From Putridiphycobacter sp965230195 (lineage in GTDB: Bacteria > Bacteroidota > Bacteroidia > Flavobacteriales_D > Crocinitomicaceae), in contig OZ245997.1 in the NCBI GenBank assembly GCA_965230195.1, forward strand, positions 4,836,001 to 4,900,000: DNA of 64,000 bases, read 5' to 3'. Positions within the stretch are counted from its first letter, which is position 1; the number at the start of each line of letters is the position of its first letter. The notes below the pieces were generated by a model. The model searched no databases. It worked only from the letters and a program-made list of their open reading frames with translations, and was not told the origin of the DNA. Shown piece after piece: positions 54,451 to 62,964 of the stretch. A program made the translations under genes and the position numbers.

Positions 54451-55139
54451 GTTTAGATTTCATCAACGATTTAAATATTGGCAAGTACAAGCCCGAAGCC
54501 GTTAAAACGGACCACAACATCCTGAAAAAAATGGTGATTCGGATAGGTAAGGCATACGACAGCGATTTTGAAATCAAAAAAGAAACCTTTGAATCGAAAT
54601 TGTATACCAACTTAATTTACTACTTCACTGATGATCAAAGATGCGAATGGAACCTTTCAAAAGGGTTGATGTTTACAGGTAAAAAAGGACTGGGTAAAAG
54701 CATGAGTTTGAAAATTATGCACAAGCTTTTCCATTGCGGATACAACATTCCCCCTATTCAGCGTCAAAAGTATTTCAAAATGATTGGTATGGAAAGCCTG
54801 GCAGTGAAGAAAGGAAAGTCAATGCCAAATCTGGAAGACTTTTATGTCAAGATTGAAAACAATTTGTTCTGTGATGAAGTCATGCGTGAAAGCGACAACG
54901 AAACCAAGCAAATTAACAACTTCGGCACCCTTGAACAGCCTTTCAGTATTGGAATTCATCAAATGTACCGAAACTTTACCGACAACGGCAAACTTTACCA
55001 TTTTTCAACGAACTACTGGTCACTAGAAGACTGGCCAAATGGATCGTATTTCGCTGAAATATATGGCAACGAAATACACGACAGGATTGTTGAAATGTGC
55101 AACATCATAGAATTCACCGGAAAATCTAAACGAAAATGA
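54447..55139 (+). CDS. DnaC-like helicase loader ATPase
   Basis: 230 aa with Walker A GKKGLGKS at 78-85, Walker B-like NLFCDEVM around residues 137-144 and a sensor region FSTNYWSLEDW. Short relative to bacterial DnaC but typical for phage P-loop loaders. It is downstream of the replisome organiser, a standard pair that recruits the host helicase to the phage origin. Confidence 0.85.
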   Translation: MSLDFINDLNIGKYKPEAVKTDHNILKKMVIRIGKAYDSDFEIKKETFESKLYTNLIYYFTDDQRCEWNLSKGLMFTGKKGLGKSMSLKIMHKLFHCGYNIPPIQRQKYFKMIGMESLAVKKGKSMPNLEDFYVKIENNLFCDEVMRESDNETKQINNFGTLEQPFSIGIHQMYRNFTDNGKLYHFSTNYWSLEDWPNGSYFAEIYGNEIHDRIVEMCNIIEFTGKSKRK

Positions 55140-55360
55140 AACAACCAGTAAACAACCAACTTGTAATGCAAGCCCCAACATTAGGACCCGGTCAAAAATG
55201 GAAAATTCACAGCTATTTAGTAGGGAATGCAACCCGTAATTGCCCGAAAAAATTTAATGAATTCGACCAGGCTACCTACCTGGGCCAATCTGGTGACTAC
55301 CATCATTTTTTAGGTGATGGTACTAAAATACTAGTCTGCACAATTGTTTTCAATGGCTAG
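55136..55360 (+). CDS. Hypothetical phage protein (74 aa)
   Basis: Small basic protein; ATGA overlap with the loader gene and 8-base overlap with the next gene. No domain recognised. Confidence 0.5.
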   Translation: MKQPVNNQLVMQAPTLGPGQKWKIHSYLVGNATRNCPKKFNEFDQATYLGQSGDYHHFLGDGTKILVCTIVFNG

Positions 55361-55562
55361 TGACCAACAAATAAAGGATGATATCATAAGGATAGCAACC
55401 GAAAAGCATAATAAAACAGGTGGCCACTGTGGCACCTACATCAAAGACTTAGGTTACCCGGTAACCAAACAAGTCAAGGAAATAATTAACGACCTGGTAA
55501 GGTCCAGAAAAATAACCTGGCATGATGGAATTCATGGCATATTAATTAAAATTTATGAGTAG
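55353..55562 (+). CDS. Small winged-helix-like phage protein (69 aa)
   Basis: Pattern of a wHTH: SDQQIKDDIIRIATEKHNKT, then GTYIKDLGYPVTKQVKEIIN and a wing GIHGILIKI. ATG at 55353 used; the reading can be extended three codons upstream with TTG. Overlaps both neighbours. May bind DNA in early phage control. Confidence 0.6.
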   Translation: MASDQQIKDDIIRIATEKHNKTGGHCGTYIKDLGYPVTKQVKEIINDLVRSRKITWHDGIHGILIKIYE

Positions 55563-57243
55563 CAACAAACCAATTGTATTTTGGATCGATCTTTTTTCGG
55601 GTGCCGGTGGTACAACAACAGGTATTCACCTATCACGTGCCAATGCAAAGGTGGTTGCATGTGTCAACCATGACGCAAAGGCAATCGAATCACATCGTAT
55701 CAACCACCCTTTGTGCGTGCATTTCATTGAAGACATCCGTGACTTCAAAGTCGTTGTTAAGTTAAAATACATGGTTGAAGCACTAAGAAAACATTATCCT
55801 GGGTGCATCATTAATATTTGGGCGTCCCTGGAATGCACAAACTATTCAAAAGCCAAGGGTGGGTTGCCGCGTGACGCTGATAGTAGAACATTGGCCAACC
55901 ATTTATTCATGTACCTTGACGAACTTAAACCTGATGGCCTTTGGATTGAAAACGTTCGTGAATTCATGGCCTGGGGTCCATTGTGCGAAAACGGTAAACC
56001 GATTTCACGATACAATGGGGTTGATTATGTGAAGTGGTGTAACAACGTTATAAAGCGGGGATTCAGTTACGATTATAAATTACTCAATTCAGCTGACTTT
56101 GGCGCTTACACTTCACGTGAAAGGTATTTCGGTCAATTCGTCAGAAAGGGAATTCCGATTGCATGGCCAAAGCCAACACATGCAAAGAAACTTCCGGAAG
56201 ACACCGGTTTGTTCAAGTCGGCCAAAAAGAAATGGCGGGCCGTCAAAGACGTACTTGATTTAAAAGATGAAGGTAAGTCCATATTTGAACGTAAAAAACA
56301 GCTGTCAGAGAACACCGAAAAACGAATTTATGCCGGGTTGATAAAGTTTGTTGCTGGTGGCGAAAAGGAATTCATCAAACGGTATAATGGTGGAGACCCT
56401 AAGAACAAAGTTAAATCCCTACAATCACCACTTGGTACAATTTCGACCAACAATCGGCATGCGATTGTAAAAACAGTGTTCTTGACTTCCTATTATGGCA
56501 ATGGGCATGTACATTCAATTGACAACCCTTCGCCTACGCTGACAACTAAAGATCGACTTGCATCAATACAACCGCAGTTTTTCACAAACTATTATAGCAA
56601 TGGCGGCGAAACGACTTCAATCAACCAACCATCACCAACCATATTGGCAATTCCAAAACAAAGATTGACGTCATGCAATTTTATTGACAACCAGTACGGT
56701 AATTCATTACCACAGGGAATACACCAACCCACAGGCACAATTACAGGTAACCCAAAACAGGCATTAGTGACCACCAAACCGTGGATTATGGACACTAATT
56801 TTAATAATGTTGGAACTTCCATTCATAACCCATTAGGTACAATAGTCGCAGCCAGAAAACACCATTATCTTCTGAATCCACAATTCACAAGTAAAGGGTC
56901 GTCGATCGAACAACCGTGCCCAACAATAATTGCCAGACAAGACAAAAAACCACTTTACATGGTCAGCTGCAAACAATCCGAAAATTTTGGAATAATCGTA
57001 TATGAATCCGATTCACCGACAATGATCAAAATAAAGGAATTCATGGCCATGTATGGAATCATCGATATAAAAATGCGAATGCTAAAAGTCAGCGAGTTGT
57101 TAAGAATTCAAGGTTTCCCGAACGGTTACAAATTAACCGGAACGCAGACCGACCAAAAGAAGTTTATCGGCAATTCTGTTGTGCCACTCATGGCCCAAAA
57201 ATTAGTGGAATCAAATTACGAAGCAATTTCCAGTGCAGCATGA
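55555..57243 (+). CDS. DNA (cytosine-5) methyltransferase, phage type with six TRD-region repeats
   Basis: 562 aa. Motif I DLFSGAGGTTTGIH at 12-25; motif IV region ASLECTNYSKAKGG at 90-103 with the putative catalytic Cys94, where canonical enzymes have PPCQ; motif VI IENV at 131-134; motif VIII-like SRERYF at 187-192; motif X GNSVVPLMAQ near the end. Residues about 288-480 contain six repeats of about 32 residues, each with a (S/G)-I-x-x-P-x-x-T-I core. Probably modifies phage DNA to evade restriction. Overlaps the Dam-like gene by 4 bases. Confidence 0.9.
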   Translation: MSSNKPIVFWIDLFSGAGGTTTGIHLSRANAKVVACVNHDAKAIESHRINHPLCVHFIEDIRDFKVVVKLKYMVEALRKHYPGCIINIWASLECTNYSKAKGGLPRDADSRTLANHLFMYLDELKPDGLWIENVREFMAWGPLCENGKPISRYNGVDYVKWCNNVIKRGFSYDYKLLNSADFGAYTSRERYFGQFVRKGIPIAWPKPTHAKKLPEDTGLFKSAKKKWRAVKDVLDLKDEGKSIFERKKQLSENTEKRIYAGLIKFVAGGEKEFIKRYNGGDPKNKVKSLQSPLGTISTNNRHAIVKTVFLTSYYGNGHVHSIDNPSPTLTTKDRLASIQPQFFTNYYSNGGETTSINQPSPTILAIPKQRLTSCNFIDNQYGNSLPQGIHQPTGTITGNPKQALVTTKPWIMDTNFNNVGTSIHNPLGTIVAARKHHYLLNPQFTSKGSSIEQPCPTIIARQDKKPLYMVSCKQSENFGIIVYESDSPTMIKIKEFMAMYGIIDIKMRMLKVSELLRIQGFPNGYKLTGTQTDQKKFIGNSVVPLMAQKLVESNYEAISSAA

Positions 57244-58079
57244 CAGAAGTATCAAAAGATATCAAACGACCAATATTAAGGTACCACGGTGGTAAATGGA
57301 TGCTTGCACCATGGATTATTTCAAATTTTCCAGAACACAAAATTTACTGTGAACCTTTCGGCGGCGGGGCATCTGTTCTATTAAGAAAAGAGCGCGTTAG
57401 GTCCGAAATATACAATGACATTGATGATGAGGTTTTCAATTTATTTACAGTGGCCCGTAACACTGGTGACACTTTAGTCGAAAGACTTAGGAAAACACCA
57501 TTTTCCAGGTCAGAATTTAACCTTTCTTATCAAGATTGCGAAGAACCAATTGAACGCGCCAGACGAACAATTATTCGTTCATTTATGGGGTTTGGCTCCG
57601 GTTTACAGTCTCACCAAAGAACCGGTTTTCGGAGCAATTCAAACAGGTCCGGATCCACACCGGCGCATGACTGGGTAAATTATCCAGATGCCTTTTTAAA
57701 GATCATTGACAGATTAAAGGGTGTGGTGATCGAAAACAAAGACGGTATTGAAGTGATGAAGCAACACGACACAAAAGAAACACTTCACTACGTAGATCCG
57801 CCGTATTTATTAGACACAAGATACAAGGGCCAAAAAACTAAAGTCTATCGCCACGAACTTACCGACGAATATCATGAATCCTTATGCGAATTTGTCAAAT
57901 CCATGGAAGGAATTGTTGTCATCAGTGGATACGACAATGAAATGTACAATGATGTTCTTACCGGATGGCACAAGGAAATAAAATCAACCTATGCAGACGG
58001 AGCAAAGAAAAGGGTCGAAATACTTTGGATCAACAAACCTATTCAATCAGTACAAACAACAATGAAATTCTTAAAATGA
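57240..58079 (+). CDS. Dam-type (D12 class) adenine-N6 DNA methyltransferase
   Basis: 279 aa. Motif X RYHGGKW at 14-20, motif I CEPFGGGAS at 37-45, and motif IV DPPY at 186-189 are in the order of the alpha class, with motif spacing of Dam/DpnM. Coupled to the Dcm-type gene (ATGA). Likely another layer of phage DNA modification. Confidence 0.95.
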   Translation: MTEVSKDIKRPILRYHGGKWMLAPWIISNFPEHKIYCEPFGGGASVLLRKERVRSEIYNDIDDEVFNLFTVARNTGDTLVERLRKTPFSRSEFNLSYQDCEEPIERARRTIIRSFMGFGSGLQSHQRTGFRSNSNRSGSTPAHDWVNYPDAFLKIIDRLKGVVIENKDGIEVMKQHDTKETLHYVDPPYLLDTRYKGQKTKVYRHELTDEYHESLCEFVKSMEGIVVISGYDNEMYNDVLTGWHKEIKSTYADGAKKRVEILWINKPIQSVQTTMKFLK

Positions 58080-58318
58080 TCAATTGCAAAAAAATTACAT
58101 ATTACGCATACAACCAGGTACACCATACTTACGCCCCATTAAATTATGACATAGCGAAGGCAAAAGAAATCATTCTTGAAGTATGCAACACGGCCGGCGT
58201 CCTATCAGCTGAACCTTGCCTTATTGACGAAGAACAATACCGCGAATTCAACATCTACAAAGTTGATGAGTGGATCACAGATATTAATAACCATGAAAAC
58301 TATGACCGAAAAACTTAA
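58076..58318 (+). CDS. Hypothetical phage protein (80 aa)
   Basis: ATG at 58076 overlaps the Dam stop (ATGA); a longer reading from 57965 overlaps it too heavily. Small, mixed alpha/beta, no recognised domain. Confidence 0.6.
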   Translation: MINCKKITYYAYNQVHHTYAPLNYDIAKAKEIILEVCNTAGVLSAEPCLIDEEQYREFNIYKVDEWITDINNHENYDRKT

Positions 58319-58631
58319 ATACGTGTGCGACAATCACAGACACCTAGTTTGTGTGCCCTATTCAATTGAAAATCTTCACAAGATGGCTGTTGATCTCAAC
58401 ATTAAAAGGTGTTGGTTTCATAAAAATCATTATGACATCCCAAAAAAAAGGATCGAAGAAATAAAAGCCAAGTGTATTGTTGTGGACCGCCGAAATATTT
58501 TTGAAATCATTCAGTCGCCTGAATATGCCGAAATAATCATTGGCCCAGAAATGAAGAAGACCATGAAAAAACCTAGCAACCAAGTGTTGCCAGAACATGA
58601 AACTTTAAAGTACAACGGGTACATTAATTGA
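58302..58631 (+). CDS. DUF4031-like protein (109 aa)
   Basis: Has the DUF4031 pattern: CVPYSIENLHKMAVDLNIKR followed by C-W-F-H-K-N-H-Y-D-I-P. The family is common in phages and of unknown function. ATG at 58302 preferred (58293 is also in frame); overlaps the previous gene by 17 bases. Confidence 0.7.
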   Translation: MTEKLKYVCDNHRHLVCVPYSIENLHKMAVDLNIKRCWFHKNHYDIPKKRIEEIKAKCIVVDRRNIFEIIQSPEYAEIIIGPEMKKTMKKPSNQVLPEHETLKYNGYIN

Positions 58632-58633
58632 AA

Positions 58634-58720
58634 ATGGAACCCGAATACAAATATTCAATAATTACAGCCATCGCATTTGTTGTGGGCATGTTAATTTATC
58701 ACCTAATTCAGTATTTATGA
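58634..58720 (+). CDS. Tiny single-pass membrane protein (28 aa)
   Basis: MEPEYKY then one hydrophobic helix (SIITAIAFVVGMLIYHLI). It lies two bases after the preceding stop and its stop overlaps the next ATG (ATGA), so it is in register with a coupled operon. Confidence 0.6.
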   Translation: MEPEYKYSIITAIAFVVGMLIYHLIQYL

Positions 58721-59058
58721 AACTAGAAAAAAGCAAAATAGTAGCGGTTAAACGATATGAAGCCGTGAAAGCTAGGGGGTTCTTCTACCGACCAGCTAAA
58801 AGAGTAAAAAAAATATTTGGTATTACCGTCAGAAAGGAAACCAAAGAGCATTTCACGCATTACTTCAATGACATCAAATACACTGTTGAAAGCCTGCCAG
58901 GATGTTTTTATGTAGATGAAAAAACAGTAATGGAAAAACCGGAGTTGAAAATTAGTATGGTGAATGGCGAAACCTACACAAAGTATTTTGATTCCATTGA
59001 AGAACTTGATACCTGGTGCAAAACCAACCTAAAAGACGCAAACCTAATGGACTTTTAA
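58717..59058 (+). CDS. Hypothetical phage protein (113 aa)
   Basis: Basic N-terminus, mixed alpha/beta; includes FFYRPAKRVKKIFGITVRKE. No domain recognised. Coupled upstream by ATGA. Confidence 0.55.
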   Translation: MKLEKSKIVAVKRYEAVKARGFFYRPAKRVKKIFGITVRKETKEHFTHYFNDIKYTVESLPGCFYVDEKTVMEKPELKISMVNGETYTKYFDSIEELDTWCKTNLKDANLMDF

Positions 59059-59059
59059 C

Positions 59060-59446
59060 ATGACCGACACATTACATATAAATCTATACCGCAAGTGGTT
59101 CGACATGACCCTTGCCGGCATCAAAACAGAAGACTATCGAGAATTAACGCCCTACTGGGGGAAAAGATTAACAAAGCTTATAAACTTTCAGTATGTTGAT
59201 GGTCTTGAATGGACTTGGAAAAATACAAACAGTAGAATACTTGTCCATGACTATAAGACGACAATAATTTCTAACGGCTATGCAAAGGACCGGGACCAGT
59301 TCGAGGTTGAATTTAAAGGTGTGGATATTGGAAAAGGTAATCCGGATTGGGGCGCTCCTTTAGATCGGTCGGTATTCATCATTAAACATGGTGATATCGT
59401 ACAAGCAAACAACGATTTGCTAAAGCAAAATATAAACAAAAAATGA
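59060..59446 (+). CDS. ASCH-domain-like protein (128 aa)
   Basis: The start HINLYRKWFDMTLAGIKTED followed by YRELTPYWGKRL resembles ASCH-type phage proteins, which share the order N-L-x-x-x-W-F-D-x-(M/I)-x-x-G-x-K-x-x-(E/D)-Y-R. A central strand with FEVEFKGVDIGKGNPDWGAP follows. ASCH domains relate to RNA-binding or nucleoside modification. Overlaps the tiny membrane protein gene by 4 bases. Confidence 0.7.
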   Translation: MTDTLHINLYRKWFDMTLAGIKTEDYRELTPYWGKRLTKLINFQYVDGLEWTWKNTNSRILVHDYKTTIISNGYAKDRDQFEVEFKGVDIGKGNPDWGAPLDRSVFIIKHGDIVQANNDLLKQNINKK

Positions 59447-59523
59447 AACTAACCTACTCAGACCTAATAAAGTTCTCTATAGGTTTATGTATAGGGATGT
59501 TGTTGTGTAAGTGGGTGTTATAG
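59443..59523 (+). CDS. Tiny single-pass membrane protein (26 aa)
   Basis: ATG overlaps the upstream stop (ATGA). One hydrophobic helix FSIGLCIGMLLCKWVL. Similar size and layout to the 28-aa gene at 58634. Confidence 0.5.
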   Translation: MKLTYSDLIKFSIGLCIGMLLCKWVL

Positions 59524-59556
59524 CACGTTTTAATGTGCTGGGATAAATTATATATT

Positions 59557-59952
59557 ATGAATACATGTGTAAAATGTGGTGGAAAACTACCTACTCAAAG
59601 ACATAAATTTTGTAGTTCTCATTGTAAGTATTGGTATAATGTCATAAAACGAGAGAAGGAAGCACATTTACCACCAAAAAGAAAACGAAATAAGAGTTAT
59701 TTTTATATGATAGTTGGATCAGAGTGGGCTAAGGGTTCCTCAAGGCAAGGGAAAAGATCAGGAAGTATGGTTGTAGGAGCAATGGCAGCTATGGTTAGAA
59801 CTACAGTTGAAGATGTGGTTGAAGTAAATGAAACTAACATTAAAAAACATTTTGATGGTATTCCGGGATACATCCCTAACGGTCTAAGGCTCGGAGATGG
59901 GACTTATATCAAAAGAGAAGATGTATTTAAACAATTAAACATTAAACTATGA
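59557..59952 (+). CDS. Zinc-ribbon HTH-like phage protein (131 aa)
   Basis: An N-terminal zinc site is seen in NTCVKCGGKLPTQRHKFCSS with HCK (Cys-x2-Cys and Cys-x3-Cys). The second half resembles a small DNA- or RNA-binding domain. ATG at 59557 chosen for the zinc motif start; eight further codons upstream. Ends with ATGA overlap to the next gene. Confidence 0.6.
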   Translation: MNTCVKCGGKLPTQRHKFCSSHCKYWYNVIKREKEAHLPPKRKRNKSYFYMIVGSEWAKGSSRQGKRSGSMVVGAMAAMVRTTVEDVVEVNETNIKKHFDGIPGYIPNGLRLGDGTYIKREDVFKQLNIKL

Positions 59953-60389
59953 AACAGATTGAAGACACTATAGAGAATAAACAGGAATTTTTTGATCAAT
60001 ATTCAGGTCAAAACATTGTTGTGTTACCAGAAGGTTCAATACAGAAACTATGTACCCCTCATGCCTTTAGGTTTCTGGATAAGGTTACCAAAAGTAAATC
60101 TTATTTAGAACTTACTTCCTTATCAATGATAACAGATGAGAATGCTATTGAGGTAATGGAGATTTTAAAAACCGATCCCCAAGAAGCAGGATATGATTGT
60201 AGTTGGCAAAAGCTCAGAGATGATTTGAGAAAAGATGGAGATTTAATACATATTCAACTCAAAAGCTTTTACGGGGGGGAATTAGATGTTTATGATTTCC
60301 TAAGATCAAAAGGCTATGCATTACCTTGGATGGGTCTATCAGTAGAGGAATTAGTTAAAAGAGGTTGGATAAGATTAAAAACTGAATGA
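59949..60389 (+). CDS. Hypothetical phage protein (146 aa)
   Basis: Mixed helical, acidic protein; the C-terminal half (DVYDFLRSKGYALPWMGLSV) is unlike known domains. Follows the zinc-ribbon gene with ATGA. Function unknown. Confidence 0.55.
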   Translation: MKQIEDTIENKQEFFDQYSGQNIVVLPEGSIQKLCTPHAFRFLDKVTKSKSYLELTSLSMITDENAIEVMEILKTDPQEAGYDCSWQKLRDDLRKDGDLIHIQLKSFYGGELDVYDFLRSKGYALPWMGLSVEELVKRGWIRLKTE

Positions 60390-60390
60390 T

Positions 60391-61005
60391 ATGAATTTAC
60401 TAATTAGCCTTTTTGATTTAACAGGGAACGCTTCCAGACCTTATAGGGAGAATGGTTGGAAAGTTGCCCAGGTTGATAAACAGTTAGGAATGGACATTTT
60501 TGACTTCAATCCGGAATTAATTCCTATAGAGTTAATAGAAAAGGTTGGAATTATTGCAATGGCTCCTTGTACTGACTATGCATTATCTGGGGCTAAACAT
60601 TTTAAAGCAAAAGATAAAGATGGAAGAACGGCTATGAGTCAAAAATTAGTTGAAAGGACCAGATACATTATTGATTTTTTTAAATCTACAGGTAAACTGA
60701 ACTTTTGGCAGATTGAACAGCCAATGACCAGACTCCACAAATTAAATCCCTGGATTGGAGAAGTAAAACTAAAGTTTAATCCATGTGATTTTGCTCAATA
60801 TGATATTGATCCAGACAATTCGAGATACAATAAACAGACGTGGCTATTTGGAGAATTCAACGAACTTACAAAGCAACGGATGGAGCCAATACATAAGGAA
60901 TCACCTATCTGGTCAAATTATGGAGGAAAATCATTAAAAACTAAGAATGCAAGGAGTATAACACCTCTAGGCTTTGCTTATGCGTTTTACCATGCTAATC
61001 ATTAA
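60391..61005 (+). CDS. Small cytosine DNA methylase-like protein (204 aa)
   Basis: Starts LLISLFDLTGNASRPYRENG, a motif-I-like loop, then AQVDKQLG as in the SAM acidic region, and IIAMAPCTDYALSGAKHF with Pro-Cys (Cys60) as in motif IV. The ending has IEQPMTRLHKLNPWIG and P-D-N-S-R-Y-N-K-Q-T-W-L-F-G-E, typical of phage-encoded short Dcm relatives. A full motif VIII and TRD are absent, so activity is uncertain. Confidence 0.7.
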   Translation: MNLLISLFDLTGNASRPYRENGWKVAQVDKQLGMDIFDFNPELIPIELIEKVGIIAMAPCTDYALSGAKHFKAKDKDGRTAMSQKLVERTRYIIDFFKSTGKLNFWQIEQPMTRLHKLNPWIGEVKLKFNPCDFAQYDIDPDNSRYNKQTWLFGEFNELTKQRMEPIHKESPIWSNYGGKSLKTKNARSITPLGFAYAFYHANH

Positions 61006-61054
61006 AATAAAAGCGGAATCCGAAAAGCTTATAGAGTAGGAATATTAAATAAAA

Positions 61055-61351
61055 ATGAAAATGATATTATTCAATTTTGAAGTAGAAACCATTGAGTCAG
61101 GACAAAGGCATAGTTATGGAGATAGTTTTTATGCTTATAAAATAACTACTAATCGACCAGAAAATGAGGTGAGAAATTTCTGTATGAATGTACTTAGGAA
61201 AAGTTATGAGACAAAAGATATGCCTAATCCATTTTCAGGTAAATTAATTGAGTTTAAAAAACTTACTGATAATAATAAAGGTAAAAACTTTTTCCAGTCT
61301 AAAGAAGCTGAAACATATAGTTATAAGCTTACTACACTATATACTGGATAA
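61055..61351 (+). CDS. Hypothetical phage protein (98 aa)
   Basis: Small protein starting MKMILFNFEVETIESGQRHS, with alternating strands and a C-terminal EAETYSYKLTTLYTG. No domain recognised. Next element downstream is a tRNA-like sequence. Confidence 0.55.
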   Translation: MKMILFNFEVETIESGQRHSYGDSFYAYKITTNRPENEVRNFCMNVLRKSYETKDMPNPFSGKLIEFKKLTDNNKGKNFFQSKEAETYSYKLTTLYTG

Positions 61352-61367
61352 GAAGATATAAAACAAT

Positions 61368-61448
61368 TGCATGATGGCGGAATTGGTACGGCTTAGATGA
61401 ACATAAGTAAGTAATCTAAATATGAAGGTTCGAATCCTTCTCATGCAA
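61368..61448 (+). tRNA. tRNA-like gene, Leu-like D arm, abnormal anticodon arm
   Basis: Acceptor arms TGCATGA (61368-61374) and TCATGCA (61441-61447) pair perfectly, the D region GGCGGAATTGGTA is that of Leu/Ser-type tRNAs, and the T arm GAAGG-TTCGAAT-CCTTC is intact. Between them the anticodon region is odd: only CTTA/TAAG can pair to give a loop with GAA in the anticodon place, or TTAGAT/ATCTAA with a 15-base loop. Discriminator A, no CCA. Could be a decayed phage tRNA or one with unusual structure. Confidence 0.65.
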
Positions 61449-61463
61449 CTAAAAACAAATAAG

Positions 61464-61814
61464 ATGAAAACAACAAAGGAAAATGATGTCTATAAAGTAG
61501 AATGCAAAAGCATTTTATCATTGGAGTCAACTATAACTTTCAAATATCCTGAACCCTCAACTTACATAAGACATGAATATGATTGGTATATGTCTGTAGC
61601 GTTAGAAAAATCCGACAAGGTAAAAGAAAACCGTAACCAACTTACACGAAGTTTATTACTCTCCTATAGATGGGCAATCCGGGAAGGCTTTAATCACATG
61701 CTTGACCCTAATCTTAGGGATTCATTTGATCATCCTAGGAATAGAAATACCATCCAAGGCATCAAAAATTACATTAAGAAGATTGAAGAAAAATCTAAAA
61801 TCAACGAATCATGA
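61464..61814 (+). CDS. Hypothetical phage protein (116 aa)
   Basis: ATG at 61464 is used because an in-frame earlier start (61422) reads through the tRNA-like gene. Soluble protein with ESTITFKYPEPSTYIRHEYD and a basic helical C-terminus (QGIKNYIKKIEEKSK). Its stop overlaps the next start. Confidence 0.6.
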   Translation: MKTTKENDVYKVECKSILSLESTITFKYPEPSTYIRHEYDWYMSVALEKSDKVKENRNQLTRSLLLSYRWAIREGFNHMLDPNLRDSFDHPRNRNTIQGIKNYIKKIEEKSKINES

Positions 61815-62017
61815 AAAAAGAAATTCTATTCATACTAATGTATGCCGCCATCACATCAGTTTCGGCAGTAGCCGTTTACAACAAGGACGCAGAAATTAAA
61901 CGCCTTGAAATTGAGGTAAGTAAAAAAGAAAAGGAAATTGACAAGCTGCGGATAATCAACAAAGAGGTCATGCGAATCAGTGTTGATGTGGTCAACAAAT
62001 TACCAAAATCAAACTAA
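61811..62017 (+). CDS. Small membrane-anchored coiled-coil protein (68 aa)
   Basis: One hydrophobic N-terminal helix (LFILMYAAITSVSAVAVY) followed by a coiled coil (AEIKRLEIEVSKKEKEIDKL). Layout resembles spanin or holin-type small proteins, but no lysis genes are nearby, so that is a guess. Confidence 0.55.
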   Translation: MKKEILFILMYAAITSVSAVAVYNKDAEIKRLEIEVSKKEKEIDKLRIINKEVMRISVDVVNKLPKSN

Positions 62018-62024
62018 AAAAGCT

Positions 62025-62462
62025 ATGGATAACAGACAATTTAATATTAATGGAAGAACAAAAAAGCAGTTAGAGACAGCAATTAAAGCACTATTAACCA
62101 GCGAAACTGAAAAAGAAAAAACAGTTTCTGGGTGGTACTTTTCTAAATCCAAAGGTTTAGTGTTAACCTGGATGGTTGGACAATATGGATCGGTTCCTTT
62201 TACTGATAGAATGGGAGTTCCGAAAGAAATTGACTCAACTGAACTGGTTAATGTCTTGTGGAAATGGTTAGATTCAGAAGAAGCGGAAAAGGTTGAATTA
62301 TATGATTGGGACGCAAACACAGATCATGATGGACATAACGAAAAAGGTTGGCGACTTTATGTCGAAGATTGGGGGCAAATTGGTCTTGATGAAAGTGATC
62401 ATGCAAGCAACCCGTATTCGATTGCTGCTTTTAAGCCAGCTTATTTATGGTATGGAAAATAA
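62025..62462 (+). CDS. Hypothetical phage protein (145 aa)
   Basis: ATG at 62025 used. Starts FNINGRTKKQLETAIKALLT; a Trp-rich core (SGWYFSKSKGLVLTWMVGQY) and a strongly acidic middle (LYDWDANTDHDGHNEKGW). Conserved-looking but unassigned; no enzyme motif. Confidence 0.6.
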   Translation: MDNRQFNINGRTKKQLETAIKALLTSETEKEKTVSGWYFSKSKGLVLTWMVGQYGSVPFTDRMGVPKEIDSTELVNVLWKWLDSEEAEKVELYDWDANTDHDGHNEKGWRLYVEDWGQIGLDESDHASNPYSIAAFKPAYLWYGK

Positions 62463-62498
62463 ATCATTTTTTGATAAAATTCAAACGAATAATAAACC

Positions 62499-62825
62499 AT
62501 GCCGATAGACTACAAAAAATATTGCCCCGATTGGAAATTAAGGAGTAGATTTATTAGATTCTACCGGGCTAAAAACAAGTGTGAACAATGTGGCGCAATA
62601 AACTATAGCCATGTAAACAAGCATACCAGGGAACTTTGTTTGCCTGATGAAGATGATGCAATCAAGATTGTATTGACGGTCGCCCACTTGGATCACGACA
62701 TAAAAAACAATTCGTTATTCAATTTAAAAGCAATGTGTCAGCGTTGTCATTTCAGATATGATGCCAAGGACAACGCCCGAAAAAGAAAAAAGAATAATCC
62801 GGATCAGTTAAAATTGATTAAATAA
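62499..62825 (+). CDS. HNH-type zinc protein (108 aa)
   Basis: Zinc knuckles CEQCG and CQRCH flank LTVAHLDHDIKNNSLFNLKA, the H-x-D-x-D..N order of HNH nucleases (His-Asp-His-like, then Asn). The ending is basic. Likely a phage nuclease or packaging-related HNH, but here within the early region. Confidence 0.78.
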   Translation: MPIDYKKYCPDWKLRSRFIRFYRAKNKCEQCGAINYSHVNKHTRELCLPDEDDAIKIVLTVAHLDHDIKNNSLFNLKAMCQRCHFRYDAKDNARKRKKNNPDQLKLIK

Positions 62826-62964
62826 AATAAAAACCTTGTACATCCGATATTCAAGAATAACAAAACACTTGTTTCAATTCCTGATCACCTCAAATAAGAT
62901 ACACTTATACGAAATTGACCATTACTATTACATGAAACGATTTACGGATGTTAGATAAAATTAG

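Noticed and set aside
61422..61463. Upstream start for the 116-aa gene
   Set aside because: The extra 14 codons come from the 3' half of the tRNA-like gene, so the ATG at 61464 is used.
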